64,000 bases of DNA, taken from NCBI RefSeq assembly GCF_002850255.1, contig NZ_CP022522.1:3822501-3886500 (forward strand), given 5' to 3'. The position numbers and the translations under genes were made by a program. Below, one piece after another: positions 49,821 to 57,772 of the stretch; positions within the stretch are counted from its first letter, which is position 1, and each line of letters opens with the position of its first letter. A model generated the notes under the pieces. That model was not told where the DNA came from and ran no database searches. It saw nothing but the letters and a program-made list of their open reading frames with translations. The stretch is from Pseudoalteromonas sp. NC201. GTDB lineage: Bacteria; Pseudomonadota; Gammaproteobacteria; Enterobacterales; Alteromonadaceae.

Positions 49821-50126
49821 TTACTCTGCACTTGAGGCGCAGAACAGCTGATATAAACTCTCGAGTAGTACAGCGACTCGGCTATCTTTAACATGATAAT
49901 AAATCGTCGCCCCCTCACGCCTAGTCGCCACGATTTGTGCCTTTCTCATGCTGGCTAAATGTTGTGATAAGGCAGACTGCGCTAACGGCACCATTTCGTT
50001 AAGCTGGCTAACACTGAGCTCTTGCTTTTGCAATGCGCACAAAATCATCAAGCGATTTTTATTCGCCATAAGCTTTAACAAGGCTTCTGCCTGTTCGGCA
50101 TTTTGCGCCATTTGCTGAAGATCCAT
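49821..50126 (-). CDS. ArsR-family repressor of the BigR/YgaV/SqrR type
   Basis: A 101-aa winged-helix repressor. The helix-turn-helix block (LSVSQLNEMVPLAQSALSQHLASM, cited here as residues 37-60) and wing (REGATIYYHV) are clear. Two Cys, Cys30 in LMILCAL and Cys96 in LYQLFCASS, match the pair that forms a persulfide or disulfide in BigR, SqrR and YgaV sensors. It is likely to repress its own RND operon and the divergent DUF2892-rhodanese genes. The ATG at 50126 has GGGAG at 5 nt. Confidence 0.87.
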   Translation of the reverse strand: MDLQQMAQNAEQAEALLKLMANKNRLMILCALQKQELSVSQLNEMVPLAQSALSQHLASMRKAQIVATRREGATIYYHVKDSRVAVLLESLYQLFCASSAE

Positions 50127-50180
50127 GTTGACTCCCAAAAAATAAATGCGCTTAAAGTATAGACACAAACATTAGCAATG

Positions 50181-50206
50181 TCTAATATTAGAAATATCTA
50201 ATATTA
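50181..50206. promoter_or_regulatory. Tandem operator candidate between the ArsR-type repressor and DUF2892 gene
   Basis: TCTAATATTA occurs twice in direct orientation 16 bp apart (50181-50190 and 50197-50206), each holding the palindrome TAATATTA; the first extends to the perfect palindrome TCTAATATTAGA. This AT-rich palindromic form resembles known BigR-type operators and lies between the divergent genes, immediately upstream of the DUF2892 Shine-Dalgarno. Confidence 0.7.
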
Positions 50207-50221
50207 AAGGTGACACTCATT

Positions 50222-50413
50222 ATGACCTTACATCCTCTACTTAGATTAATCGCTGGTGTTATGTTTGCCATTTCTTTACTGCTCACACATTTTGTCAACC
50301 CACATTGGGTTTGGTTTAGTGTGTTTATTTGTGTCAATTTAGTGCAGTCTGCTTTTACAAACTGGTGCCCTATGATCGTTATATTGAAGAAACTTGGCAT
50401 TCAGGAAAGGTGA
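50222..50413 (+). CDS. DUF2892 two-helix membrane protein (YgaP-tail-like)
   Basis: A 63-aa protein with two membrane segments, LHPLLRLIAGVMFAISLLL and the next, ending SAFTNWCPMIVILKKLG. This is the DUF2892 signature also found at the C-terminus of E. coli YgaP after its rhodanese domain. Here it is a separate gene, followed 37 nt later by a rhodanese gene, so the pair mirrors a split YgaP. The ATG at 50222 has AAGGTG at 9 nt; a GTG at 50210 overlaps that site. Confidence 0.85.
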   Translation: MTLHPLLRLIAGVMFAISLLLTHFVNPHWVWFSVFICVNLVQSAFTNWCPMIVILKKLGIQER

Positions 50414-50450
50414 GTCATAATGAAACCGATAACCCAATAAGGAGCTATAT

Positions 50451-50795
50451 ATGCTGATATCTGCCCAAGATGTATTAAAGACAGTCAAGCCTAATCAACG
50501 CTGCATTGACGCGGTACAAGCAAAATCAGAGATTGCACAAAACAATGGTCTGGTTATCGACGTGAGAGAGCCGGCTGAACACAGTCAAAAGGCAGCCAAC
50601 GGCACGGTAAATATCCCAAGAGGATTGCTAGAATTTAAGCTTCCAGAGCTGGAAAAAGACGCAGACAGACCAATTTATTTACACTGTGCCGCTGGTGGCC
50701 GTGCTATTTTTGCCGCAGAGCAACTAACTCGTATCGGTTACACCAATGTCAGCGTAATTACCTGCAAAGCTGAAGTGGTGTGTGACACGCTTTAA
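50451..50795 (+). CDS. Single-domain rhodanese-like sulfurtransferase
   Basis: A 114-aa rhodanese with the catalytic Cys in the active-site loop HCAAGGRA, and the fold motif VIDVREPAEH. It should carry sulfane sulfur as a Cys persulfide. AAGGAG precedes the ATG. It is downstream of the DUF2892 gene and probably co-transcribed under the divergent ArsR-type repressor. A hydrophilic N-terminal stretch carries no signal peptide, so it is cytoplasmic. Confidence 0.88.
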   Translation: MLISAQDVLKTVKPNQRCIDAVQAKSEIAQNNGLVIDVREPAEHSQKAANGTVNIPRGLLEFKLPELEKDADRPIYLHCAAGGRAIFAAEQLTRIGYTNVSVITCKAEVVCDTL

Positions 50796-50822
50796 GCACA
50801 TTATGACCTTCTTTTTATTGAG

Positions 50823-50861
50823 GCACTGAGTCACAAAACTTTATTAGGCTCAGTGCTTTTT
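50823..50861 (+). terminator. Rho-independent terminator of the rhodanese gene
   Basis: An 8-bp perfect stem (GCACTGAG with CTCAGTGC) and an 18-nt loop followed by five Ts, 28 nt after the stop codon. Confidence 0.85.
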
Positions 50862-50942
50862 CTGACTTCCATTTCTTACCCAACCTTAACATTCGCTATA
50901 AAAGTATTTAAATCATTAAGTTAATTAATTTTATAAATCTAT

Positions 50943-50954
50943 TGTCATATGACA
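50943..50954. promoter_or_regulatory. Perfect 12-bp palindrome upstream of the 51038 gene
   Basis: TGTCATATGACA lies about 85 nt before the ATG of the HTH-linked gene, within AT-rich DNA. It could be the operator of the adjacent membrane-anchored HTH protein; no other support. Confidence 0.4.
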
Positions 50955-51037
50955 GTTTGAGCACTGACGTAAGCTTGTCGGCGTGTTTTAATGGAGAAAC
51001 AGGCACAGTGGAGACAACAACTTAACGAGAGTTCAAT

Positions 51038-51451
51038 ATGTCTGACTTAAAAAAGCTAGAAAGAGCCACCTACAAAGTGTATTTCCAAGATGGAGATCAT
51101 CAAATTACGTGTTGTGCAAATGCATTAAATTGCACTCAATATGTTTTCGTCGACGATGTTTGCGTTTCTCAAAAACGCCACTTACTCGGTGATAGTACCC
51201 ATAAATTTACTTATGCAGATCAAGCCTATGAAGCTAGATTTTGTTTAATTAACGGGTTTACTTTTGAAACTGAGTGCCTACTACTCAAAGGAAAAAAAAT
51301 ACTTGGTCGCCAGTCAAGTCCCCCTCTGAACGATCAACTGACCTTAGCCAAGGTCATATTCACTTTTATGGGCTACGGCCTGGTTGCAGGTTTTTGTATA
51401 TTTACTCTCGCGTACTACTTGGGACGCTGGTACGGCAGCACCGTACTTTAA
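51038..51451 (+). CDS. Unknown protein with one C-terminal membrane segment
   Basis: A 137-aa protein I do not recognise. Its ~100-residue N-terminal part is soluble and holds several Cys (TCCANALNC, DDVCVS, RFCLI); the C-terminal segment (about 104-130) is a membrane helix, followed by a short tail. It is followed 19 nt later by a membrane-anchored HTH gene, so the two form an operon and may act together. Confidence 0.7.
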   Translation: MSDLKKLERATYKVYFQDGDHQITCCANALNCTQYVFVDDVCVSQKRHLLGDSTHKFTYADQAYEARFCLINGFTFETECLLLKGKKILGRQSSPPLNDQLTLAKVIFTFMGYGLVAGFCIFTLAYYLGRWYGSTVL

Positions 51452-51470
51452 GTTCGTCAAGGAGGAGATA

Positions 51471-51797
51471 ATGCAAATAAATAATAATACAGTAAAGCTG
51501 TTGCGAACCGAAAAGAGTTGGACTCAGCAACATTTAGCAGATGCCTCTGGAGTAAGTCTACGCACAATTCAACGCGTCGAGAGCGACGGGACAGCAAGTA
51601 AAGAGACTGTAATGAGCTTGTGTGCGGTGTTTGAAATCTCCCAATCCAAGCTTATTGACTTGGCCGACATGCTCCATAATAAAGAAAACAAAGAAGAAAA
51701 AACAGTGAGTTATCATTTATTCTTGTTTACTGCAATCCTATCCCTAAGCGTTGGGGGCGTTATCGGCGCAGGCCTGATTTATCTGATAATTCGATAA
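51471..51797 (+). CDS. XRE-type HTH protein with C-terminal membrane anchor
   Basis: A 108-aa protein. An N-terminal XRE/Cro-type HTH (TVKLLRTEKSWTQQHLADAS and VSLRTIQRVESDG) is followed by a short charged linker and one membrane segment (about 84-107). Anchored HTH proteins of this layout are thought to bind DNA from the inner membrane or to be released by a partner. AAGGAGG lies 5 nt before the ATG at 51471; the upstream in-frame ATG at 51384 overlaps the preceding gene and is not used. Confidence 0.8.
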   Translation: MQINNNTVKLLRTEKSWTQQHLADASGVSLRTIQRVESDGTASKETVMSLCAVFEISQSKLIDLADMLHNKENKEEKTVSYHLFLFTAILSLSVGGVIGAGLIYLIIR

Positions 51798-51830
51798 ATA
51801 CCTTATTCTTATAGCAGCCGAAATCCATAA

Positions 51831-51858
51831 AAAGGAGTGCTCAAACATAGCACTCCTT
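51831..51858. terminator. Bidirectional terminator
   Basis: A perfect 10-bp stem (AAGGAGTGCT with AGCACTCCTT, 8-nt loop) between convergent genes, with TGATTTTC on the plus side and a T-rich run on the minus side. Confidence 0.8.
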
Positions 51859-51865
51859 GATTTTC

Positions 51866-52492
51866 TTACGCGCGGTTTGGAATAATTTTAATTTCGACTC
51901 GGCGATTTTGTGCCTTACCTTGCTCGGTGCTATTGCTCGCGATTGGCTGAGACTCACCCATGCCCTCTGCGTACAAACGCGCAGGTAGTACTTGCTGTGA
52001 TAATAAATACTGCTTTACGCTATTTGCGCGCTGTTCAGACAAAGTCTGATTGAAGCTCGCTGAACCAGTAGAGTCTGTATGTCCGACAATCGTTAAGAAT
52101 GTCTTATCGTACTGCTGCATCACGCGTGCAATGCCTTGAAGTGTATTGTAAAAACCAGGGCTGATAGCTGACTTACCTGTCGCAAAGGTTATGTTTGATG
52201 GCAACACTAAGCGCATTTGATCGCCTTCACGAACAACCTCAACACCCGTACCAGCAAGCTCTTGGTTAAAAGCGGCTTCCTGCTTGTCCATATAGTTACC
52301 AATCGCGGCACCTGCAATTGCCCCAACCGCAGCACCAATGGCAAGACGCTTATCTTTGTGGTTACCTGTAGCTTTACCTAACACCGCACCGGTTGCAGCA
52401 CCAATCGCCGCACCTTTACCTGTGTTATTCATTTCACATCCAGACAAAGCAACCACAACAGCTGCACCAATTAACATATTTCTTGCAATCAT
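51866..52492 (-). CDS. yiaD: OmpA-family lipoprotein, YiaD-like
   Basis: A 208-aa outer-membrane lipoprotein. The signal peptide ends in the lipobox LSGC (Cys19). A Gly-zipper region (GKGAAIGAATGAVLGKATGN and GAAVGAIAGAAIGNYMD) follows, then an OmpA-like peptidoglycan-binding domain (ITFATGKSAI, VGHTDSTGS and LSEQRANSVKQYLL). The whole order matches E. coli YiaD. It anchors the outer membrane to peptidoglycan. It is a single gene. Confidence 0.9.
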   Translation of the reverse strand: MIARNMLIGAAVVVALSGCEMNNTGKGAAIGAATGAVLGKATGNHKDKRLAIGAAVGAIAGAAIGNYMDKQEAAFNQELAGTGVEVVREGDQMRLVLPSNITFATGKSAISPGFYNTLQGIARVMQQYDKTFLTIVGHTDSTGSASFNQTLSEQRANSVKQYLLSQQVLPARLYAEGMGESQPIASNSTEQGKAQNRRVEIKIIPNRA

Positions 52493-52575
52493 CTTCCCAC
52501 CTGAGTTCGTTTCAACTTGATTGTCTATATTGTTGCAATAAACAATTAACTCTGGCTGAAGCCTTGTTGGTTTTT

Positions 52576-53373
52576 TTAAGGGTGAGCAGGGACTAAGTCG
52601 CTTATATGCTCAGAAACTGGTGGCAGTTTATATTTTGCAACCACAGCATCAAGCTGCTTTCTCTTAGCCAATTGCTTCATCGTTAAACGAATGGTTTGCG
52701 CAAGCTCGGTGCCGCTGAAGCGTTTGCTCATCGCCATATGGCCATAAATCGGCTGAGCGTGGTGATAGGAGACTTTTTTCAACTTTTCAATGGGCTGACC
52801 AAGCACTTCCATCGCCACCTCAGCGGTGTCTTCAACTGCGATCACTAGGTCAACACGTCCTTTAAGCAATAAATCAAACGCCACTTGCTCACTAAACACA
52901 GGGACTTTATTGAGTTGACGGTCTTCATCAAAGCGAGGGTAAAAAACGCCCCCACGCATCACTGCAATCCGCTTGGTATAAAGATCCGTATATTGCTCCA
53001 CCCGAATATCGCTGTCTTGTTTAGCGTAGAATACAAACGAAGATGTCAGCGCCATGTAGGCGGGTTCGACAAAGTCGATTAACTTTTCTCGTTGAGGCGT
53101 ACGGATCAAGCCACCCATGACGTCTACTTCACCTTGCGCTATCATCCGCATACAGCGTGAGAAAGGACAGGGAACGGCATTTATTTGATAATCAACACCA
53201 GCTTGAGCCTGTACCGTTGCCAATATATCTAAGATTAAACCTTGCACTTCACCATTGTCTTCAATAATGCTATACGGTGGCGCGTGATCAACAGCGACAT
53301 TGATTTGCTGAGCAAAACAAGAGAAGTTCGCCAACAAAAAAAGTAAACAGGGCGATAAAAAAGTCATTCGCAT
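52576..53373 (-). CDS. Family 3 periplasmic solute-binding protein
   Basis: A 265-aa exported protein with a signal peptide (ends SCFAQ) and the amino-acid-binding fold (HAPPYSIIEDNGEVQGLILD, and the CMRMIAQGEVDVMGGLIRTP block). It resembles family 3 binding proteins for polar amino acids, but no ABC permease or ATPase is next to it; it may act alone, as a sensor or orphan. The ATG at 53373 has GGA at 8 nt. Confidence 0.83.
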   Translation of the reverse strand: MRMTFLSPCLLFLLANFSCFAQQINVAVDHAPPYSIIEDNGEVQGLILDILATVQAQAGVDYQINAVPCPFSRCMRMIAQGEVDVMGGLIRTPQREKLIDFVEPAYMALTSSFVFYAKQDSDIRVEQYTDLYTKRIAVMRGGVFYPRFDEDRQLNKVPVFSEQVAFDLLLKGRVDLVIAVEDTAEVAMEVLGQPIEKLKKVSYHHAQPIYGHMAMSKRFSGTELAQTIRLTMKQLAKRKQLDAVVAKYKLPPVSEHISDLVPAHP

Positions 53374-53469
53374 AATACTTATCCAACTGAGGCGCACCAG
53401 CACCAAAAGTCATAAATATGTCATATAAAAATGTGAGGATACAAGGTTAACAATATCACAAGGTACACT

Positions 53470-54600
53470 ATGTTTCTGAAAATATTTTATCAGTTTTTGT
53501 TATTAGGATGTACGAGCTTTGGGGGACCTGCAGCCCACCTTGGGTTCTTTAAAAAACACTTTGTCGATAACTTAAAATGGCTGAGTAACGAGCGCTATGC
53601 CAGTATGATCAGCCTGTCACAAATACTGCCAGGGCCGGGGTCCAGCCAAGTCGGATTCGCGATTGGTTTAGAAAAAGCTGGAATACTAGGAGGGATCGCC
53701 GCCTTCTTAGGGTTTACGCTACCGTCTTTTTTGCTCATGATCATGCTGGCATTAACCGCTGAGCAGCTTTCGGGCACTGCGTTGAATGTCATTGATGGGT
53801 TGAAGTTGTTTGCTGTTGTTATCGTTGCCGATGCGGTACTGAGTATGGCGAAAAGTTTTTGTAAAACCACAGCACTCAAATTCGTCGCATTTTTCGCCAC
53901 ATTCACACTGTTGATGCTGCCAAACTTAAGCGCGCAGTTGGGTGTGCTTATGGTGCTTGTCGTTGCTGGTTACTTTTACTCATTCAGCAATGCGCCAAGT
54001 AAACCGAGTCAATCAAAAAGCCAAATCAACTGGTCTGTATTTGCGCTATTTATTGGCCTATTTGCGTTAACCTTTGCCGCGCTACCAAATCAACTATTTG
54101 CCGAGTTTTATCAGGCAGGTGCTTTGGTTTTTGGTGGTGGTCACGTCGTGCTGCCGCTGCTACAAACCAGTGTCGAGGGGATCGCGCAAGAAACCTTCTT
54201 AACGGCTTATGCTGCCGCGCAAGCCATTCCAGGGCCGATGTTTACCATCGCAAGCTTTTTAGGCGCCGTTGTCGACAATACCCATCCCATTTTGGGCGCA
54301 GCGATTGCGACGCTCGCTATTTTCTTGCCGGGCCTACTGTTAATGTGGGCATTTAACCAACAGTGGCAATCACTTATTGCATTGCCACTGTTTGCAAGTA
54401 TTAGCGCGGCCTTAAATGCCGGTGTTGTGGGAATTTTAGCCGCTGCGTTTTATCAACCAATTTGGCTTTCTGCGGTGCATAGTTTGCTCGATATCACCGC
54501 GGTGGTATTAGGCTTTGCAGCACTAAAATGGCTAAAGCCCGCGATATGGCAGTTGCTTATTGCCTTTATGGTGTTTGGGGTTATCGCAGGAAGTGTGTAG
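53470..54600 (+). CDS. chrA: Chromate transporter family protein
   Basis: A 376-aa inner-membrane protein of the CHR family with two homologous halves, each starting with the CHR signature: TSFGGPAAHLGFFKKHFVD and QILPGPGSSQVGFAIG in the first, VFGGGHVVLPLLQ and AAQAIPGPMF in the second. Family members efflux chromate, possibly by exchange with sulfate. It is divergent from the binding-protein gene. Confidence 0.9.
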   Translation: MFLKIFYQFLLLGCTSFGGPAAHLGFFKKHFVDNLKWLSNERYASMISLSQILPGPGSSQVGFAIGLEKAGILGGIAAFLGFTLPSFLLMIMLALTAEQLSGTALNVIDGLKLFAVVIVADAVLSMAKSFCKTTALKFVAFFATFTLLMLPNLSAQLGVLMVLVVAGYFYSFSNAPSKPSQSKSQINWSVFALFIGLFALTFAALPNQLFAEFYQAGALVFGGGHVVLPLLQTSVEGIAQETFLTAYAAAQAIPGPMFTIASFLGAVVDNTHPILGAAIATLAIFLPGLLLMWAFNQQWQSLIALPLFASISAALNAGVVGILAAAFYQPIWLSAVHSLLDITAVVLGFAALKWLKPAIWQLLIAFMVFGVIAGSV

Positions 54601-54618
54601 GCCACGCTTGAGTGGCCT
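54599..54618. terminator. Hairpin between chrA and the MscS-type gene
   Basis: AGGCCAC and GTGGCCT flank a 6-nt loop; the left arm overlaps the chrA stop codon. It lies between convergent genes; the T-tract is weak. Confidence 0.5.
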
Positions 54619-54624
54619 TGATGA

Positions 54625-55854
54625 TTATTCTGAAGTTGCGTCTGGTTTGCTACCGGCGCGCACTTTCACGCGGTGTGCGCCAAAGTAATCACTCACGCTT
54701 TGATATGGACGTAACCCAAATGCTGGCATTACGCTTAGCATGTAGTCCAAAATATCGGCTTGTAGATGCTCATAAAACACCCAGCGTTTATCGCGACTAA
54801 AACAGTAAAACTCTAGAGGCAAGCCATGTTGCGTGGGGGCAAGTTCCCTGACCATACATAAACAATCTTGATTGATGGCATCATGCAGCTTCAAGTAGGC
54901 CTCTGCATAGCGTCTAAATAAGCCTAAATTGGTGATATCACTGGGTACATCGTCAAGCTTTTCCAGCAGTGGATATTGCTCGGTTAGCGACGCTCGCTTT
55001 TGCTCAGGCAACGGCTCAATGCTAGTAAAATCAATATGGATGGCGCGTTTGATGCGGCGTCCTGCTGACTCTTGCATGGCACGCCAGTTTTTAAATGAAT
55101 CAGAGATCAACATATAAGTTGGTATGGTGGTGACGGTGTTATCCCAGTTACGTACCCTAACGGTATTTAACCCCAGATCTATCACCTCGCCGTCTGCGCC
55201 AAATGCGTCAACTTGGATCCAGTCGCCAGTGGTTACCAGTCGGTTGGCTGCTATTTGAATACTCGCAACCAATCCCAAAATCGTATCTTTAAATACCAAA
55301 ATAATGACTGCCGCGATAGCACCAAAACCGGAAAGAATATAGGTCGGTGATTTATCCACCAAGATACTGACCACCAATATAGAACAAACTATAAATATCA
55401 GTAGCTTAATTACTTGAATAATCCCTTGGATCGGCACTTCTTTGGCGAATGGAAAGAGGTTATAAACGCCATTCCCTAAATTGACTAAACTACTAAATAA
55501 AAACCCAGATGACACCACCAACATAACGTACACTAGTGTTTCCATCACGATAAACACCCAAGCAGGCGCGACAAATAGACGCTCGTGGTAGGCGGAAAAG
55601 ACCAGTAAACACAATACAAAGGCAAAGCGGCCGCTAAATTTACTTAACTGAGGGGAAAGGTGACCAATTTTACGCGGTGAAATATGGCGCGCGAGGTTTT
55701 CTACATTGGGTAGCACTAAACGGCGGATCACCCAATATAAAAGCAATAACCCAACAACCGCGACACCATTGGTGAATAAAGCACTGATCACAGTGCCCTG
55801 CGGTAACTCTTTTAACCACGGTTGAACGACATCATGAAGGTGATCAAACTTCAT
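54625..55854 (-). CDS. Mechanosensitive channel, YbdG-type MscS family
   Basis: A 409-aa inner-membrane channel of the MscS superfamily. About five membrane segments precede the pore-lining region (SGFGAIAAVIILVFKDTILG) and the beta domain (IQIAANRLVTTGDWIQVDAF). The arrangement and length resemble E. coli YbdG (MscM), which opens under osmotic downshock. It overlaps the upstream acyltransferase by 4 nt, so the two are probably coupled. Confidence 0.87.
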   Translation of the reverse strand: MKFDHLHDVVQPWLKELPQGTVISALFTNGVAVVGLLLLYWVIRRLVLPNVENLARHISPRKIGHLSPQLSKFSGRFAFVLCLLVFSAYHERLFVAPAWVFIVMETLVYVMLVVSSGFLFSSLVNLGNGVYNLFPFAKEVPIQGIIQVIKLLIFIVCSILVVSILVDKSPTYILSGFGAIAAVIILVFKDTILGLVASIQIAANRLVTTGDWIQVDAFGADGEVIDLGLNTVRVRNWDNTVTTIPTYMLISDSFKNWRAMQESAGRRIKRAIHIDFTSIEPLPEQKRASLTEQYPLLEKLDDVPSDITNLGLFRRYAEAYLKLHDAINQDCLCMVRELAPTQHGLPLEFYCFSRDKRWVFYEHLQADILDYMLSVMPAFGLRPYQSVSDYFGAHRVKVRAGSKPDATSE

Positions 55855-56771
55855 AGCTGTTTTAGCTCCTCATTGAGCGTGTCATTTGGCTCAGTCGAAT
55901 GCAGCCAATGCGCTTCGAGTTGGCAATCTTTGCGTTGCCAAACTTCATTCATAAAAGATTGAAACTGTACACGATAAGCTTTATCGGCTTGATAATTACC
56001 AAGTGGCACTTTCTCCATCGCGATGTAGTCTATTTTTACATCAATTGCATCCAAGCGTCCAAGCGTAAATGCACGGCAAATATGCTCACCCTCTAACTCA
56101 TAAGCCAAAGTCGCGTTGAGCATACCGTCAAGTTGCTCAGATAACACTTCTAGGGCAAACGCTACACCACCCGCCTTTGGTTTGAGCAGATGCTTAAACG
56201 GACTATTTTGATGCGCATGTTTGGCTTTAGTATGACGAGTACCTTCCACAAAATTAATTACCGTTGTGGGATGATCACGAAAATTGCGACAACTGGCTTT
56301 GGTACGCTCTACATCCATCCCTTTAAGCTTAGGGTTTTTGGCGATCTGCGCTTTACTCGCACGTTTCATAAATGGCATGCCCATCGCCCATGCACCAGTA
56401 CCAATGAAAGGCACGTACTTTAATTCATCTTTTAGGAAAAATTTAGGTGCAGGTAGTACCTCCATGGCACTAAGCACAACGATATCAAGCCAGCTAAGAT
56501 GATTGGAAATTAATAAATACCACCCTTGAGCGTGTAATTCTTTTGGCAAGCTCACTTGTATTTTGTCGCACGCGATGCGCAAACCGAGGTAATTGCCTTT
56601 ACACCACATACCGTAAAAAAAGTGCAGTGCTGTAGAGATAAACTTAACTGGCACAAGCAATTTTATGATGCCAAACAATAGCACCAATAAACCACAAACA
56701 AAGGTATTCACCAGCAGCCACACACTGGCCGATAGCCCGAGAAACCACTTAGGTAGTATTTGTTTTAACAT
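55851..56771 (-). CDS. PlsC-like acyltransferase, YihG-type
   Basis: A 306-aa membrane-anchored 1-acylglycerol-3-phosphate-type acyltransferase. One membrane segment at the N-terminus is followed by the catalytic HX4D motif NHLSWLD (His91, Asp96) and the substrate block FVEGTRHTKAKH. The resemblance is to E. coli YihG. It is followed at 4 nt overlap by the MscS-type gene, and preceded by a second, paralogous acyltransferase. The ATG at 56771 has AAGGA at 7 nt; a GTG one codon before is the alternative. Confidence 0.88.
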   Translation of the reverse strand: MLKQILPKWFLGLSASVWLLVNTFVCGLLVLLFGIIKLLVPVKFISTALHFFYGMWCKGNYLGLRIACDKIQVSLPKELHAQGWYLLISNHLSWLDIVVLSAMEVLPAPKFFLKDELKYVPFIGTGAWAMGMPFMKRASKAQIAKNPKLKGMDVERTKASCRNFRDHPTTVINFVEGTRHTKAKHAHQNSPFKHLLKPKAGGVAFALEVLSEQLDGMLNATLAYELEGEHICRAFTLGRLDAIDVKIDYIAMEKVPLGNYQADKAYRVQFQSFMNEVWQRKDCQLEAHWLHSTEPNDTLNEELKQL

Positions 56772-56786
56772 CACAACATCCTTCTA

Positions 56787-57662
56787 CTACTTTTTATCGG
56801 CAAGCTCCACAAGTTGTGCGTCTTTGGCTTGCCACAAGGCGTTTAATTCGGATTGGAAACGCACTCTAAATTCGGGATCATTCGTGTAGTCGCCGACCAA
56901 GTTTGCACTGACCGGCATTACTTCCACCTGAACATCTACTGACTTCACTTTACCAGCGATAAAGTCTGCAAAAGTTGGTACACCACCGGGATAATGGATG
57001 GTGACATTCACCACTTTGCTGATTTGCTCACCCATGGCTTGCATCACAAACGCGATGCCTCCCGCTTTTGGTTTAAGCAGGTGTGTGAATGGGCTTTTCT
57101 GCTTACTATGCTTGGACTCGGTGTAACGCGTACCCTCAACGAAGTTTACAATACTCACAGGCATTGTTTTAAACTTTTCGCATGCTTTTCGCGTCGTTTC
57201 TATGTCCTTACCACGCAATTTAGGGTTTTTCTTTAATTGCGACTTGCTGGTTCGCGTCATAAAAGGAAAATCGAGCGCCCACCAAGCAAGACCTAGCACG
57301 GGTACGTAAAGCAGCTCTTTTTTCAAAAAGAAATTCAAAAACGGGATTTTGCCATGAAGCACTCGCTGCAACACTAAGATATCCACCCAACTTTGGTGGT
57401 TGGCAATAACCAAGTACCAGTCTTTGCGTTTAAGCTCATCTAATCCGCTAACATTGAGCGTATACGGCGCAATGAGGTTTTGGCTCACTGAATTACACGC
57501 GACCCAGTTACTTGCGCACGCTTTAGCAATATAGCTCATGGCTTTTTGCAATGGTGGGATGGGCAGTAGCTTAATCAAGCCACAAATAAAGATCGGTATA
57601 AACCAAAATATAGTGTTAACGGCGTACAGCAAGATGCTGATCACTTTACGAATAAACGACAT
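56787..57662 (-). CDS. Second PlsC-like acyltransferase
   Basis: A 291-aa paralogue of the neighbouring acyltransferase, with HX4D motif NHQSWVD (His89, Asp94), FVEGTRYTESKH, and one N-terminal membrane segment. The tandem copies share a similar overall layout, which suggests duplication followed by divergence. GAGGG precedes the ATG. The acyl donor and acceptor preferences are not known. Confidence 0.88.
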   Translation of the reverse strand: MSFIRKVISILLYAVNTIFWFIPIFICGLIKLLPIPPLQKAMSYIAKACASNWVACNSVSQNLIAPYTLNVSGLDELKRKDWYLVIANHQSWVDILVLQRVLHGKIPFLNFFLKKELLYVPVLGLAWWALDFPFMTRTSKSQLKKNPKLRGKDIETTRKACEKFKTMPVSIVNFVEGTRYTESKHSKQKSPFTHLLKPKAGGIAFVMQAMGEQISKVVNVTIHYPGGVPTFADFIAGKVKSVDVQVEVMPVSANLVGDYTNDPEFRVRFQSELNALWQAKDAQLVELADKK

Positions 57663-57723
57663 TCATTCCCTCATCGTGTTTTACGGCAGAGCTGTATCAT
57701 ACCTTGAAAGTCACACACAATTA

Positions 57724-57743
57724 AGCCGACCAGTTGGTCGGCT
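57724..57743 (-). terminator. Hairpin after speA
   Basis: A perfect 9-bp stem (AGCCGACCA with TGGTCGGCT, 2-nt loop) 30 nt after the speA stop codon, followed on the minus strand by TAATTGTG. Probable terminator. Confidence 0.65.
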
Positions 57744-57772
57744 ATAATTTATTCCATTTCACTATCTAGAAA

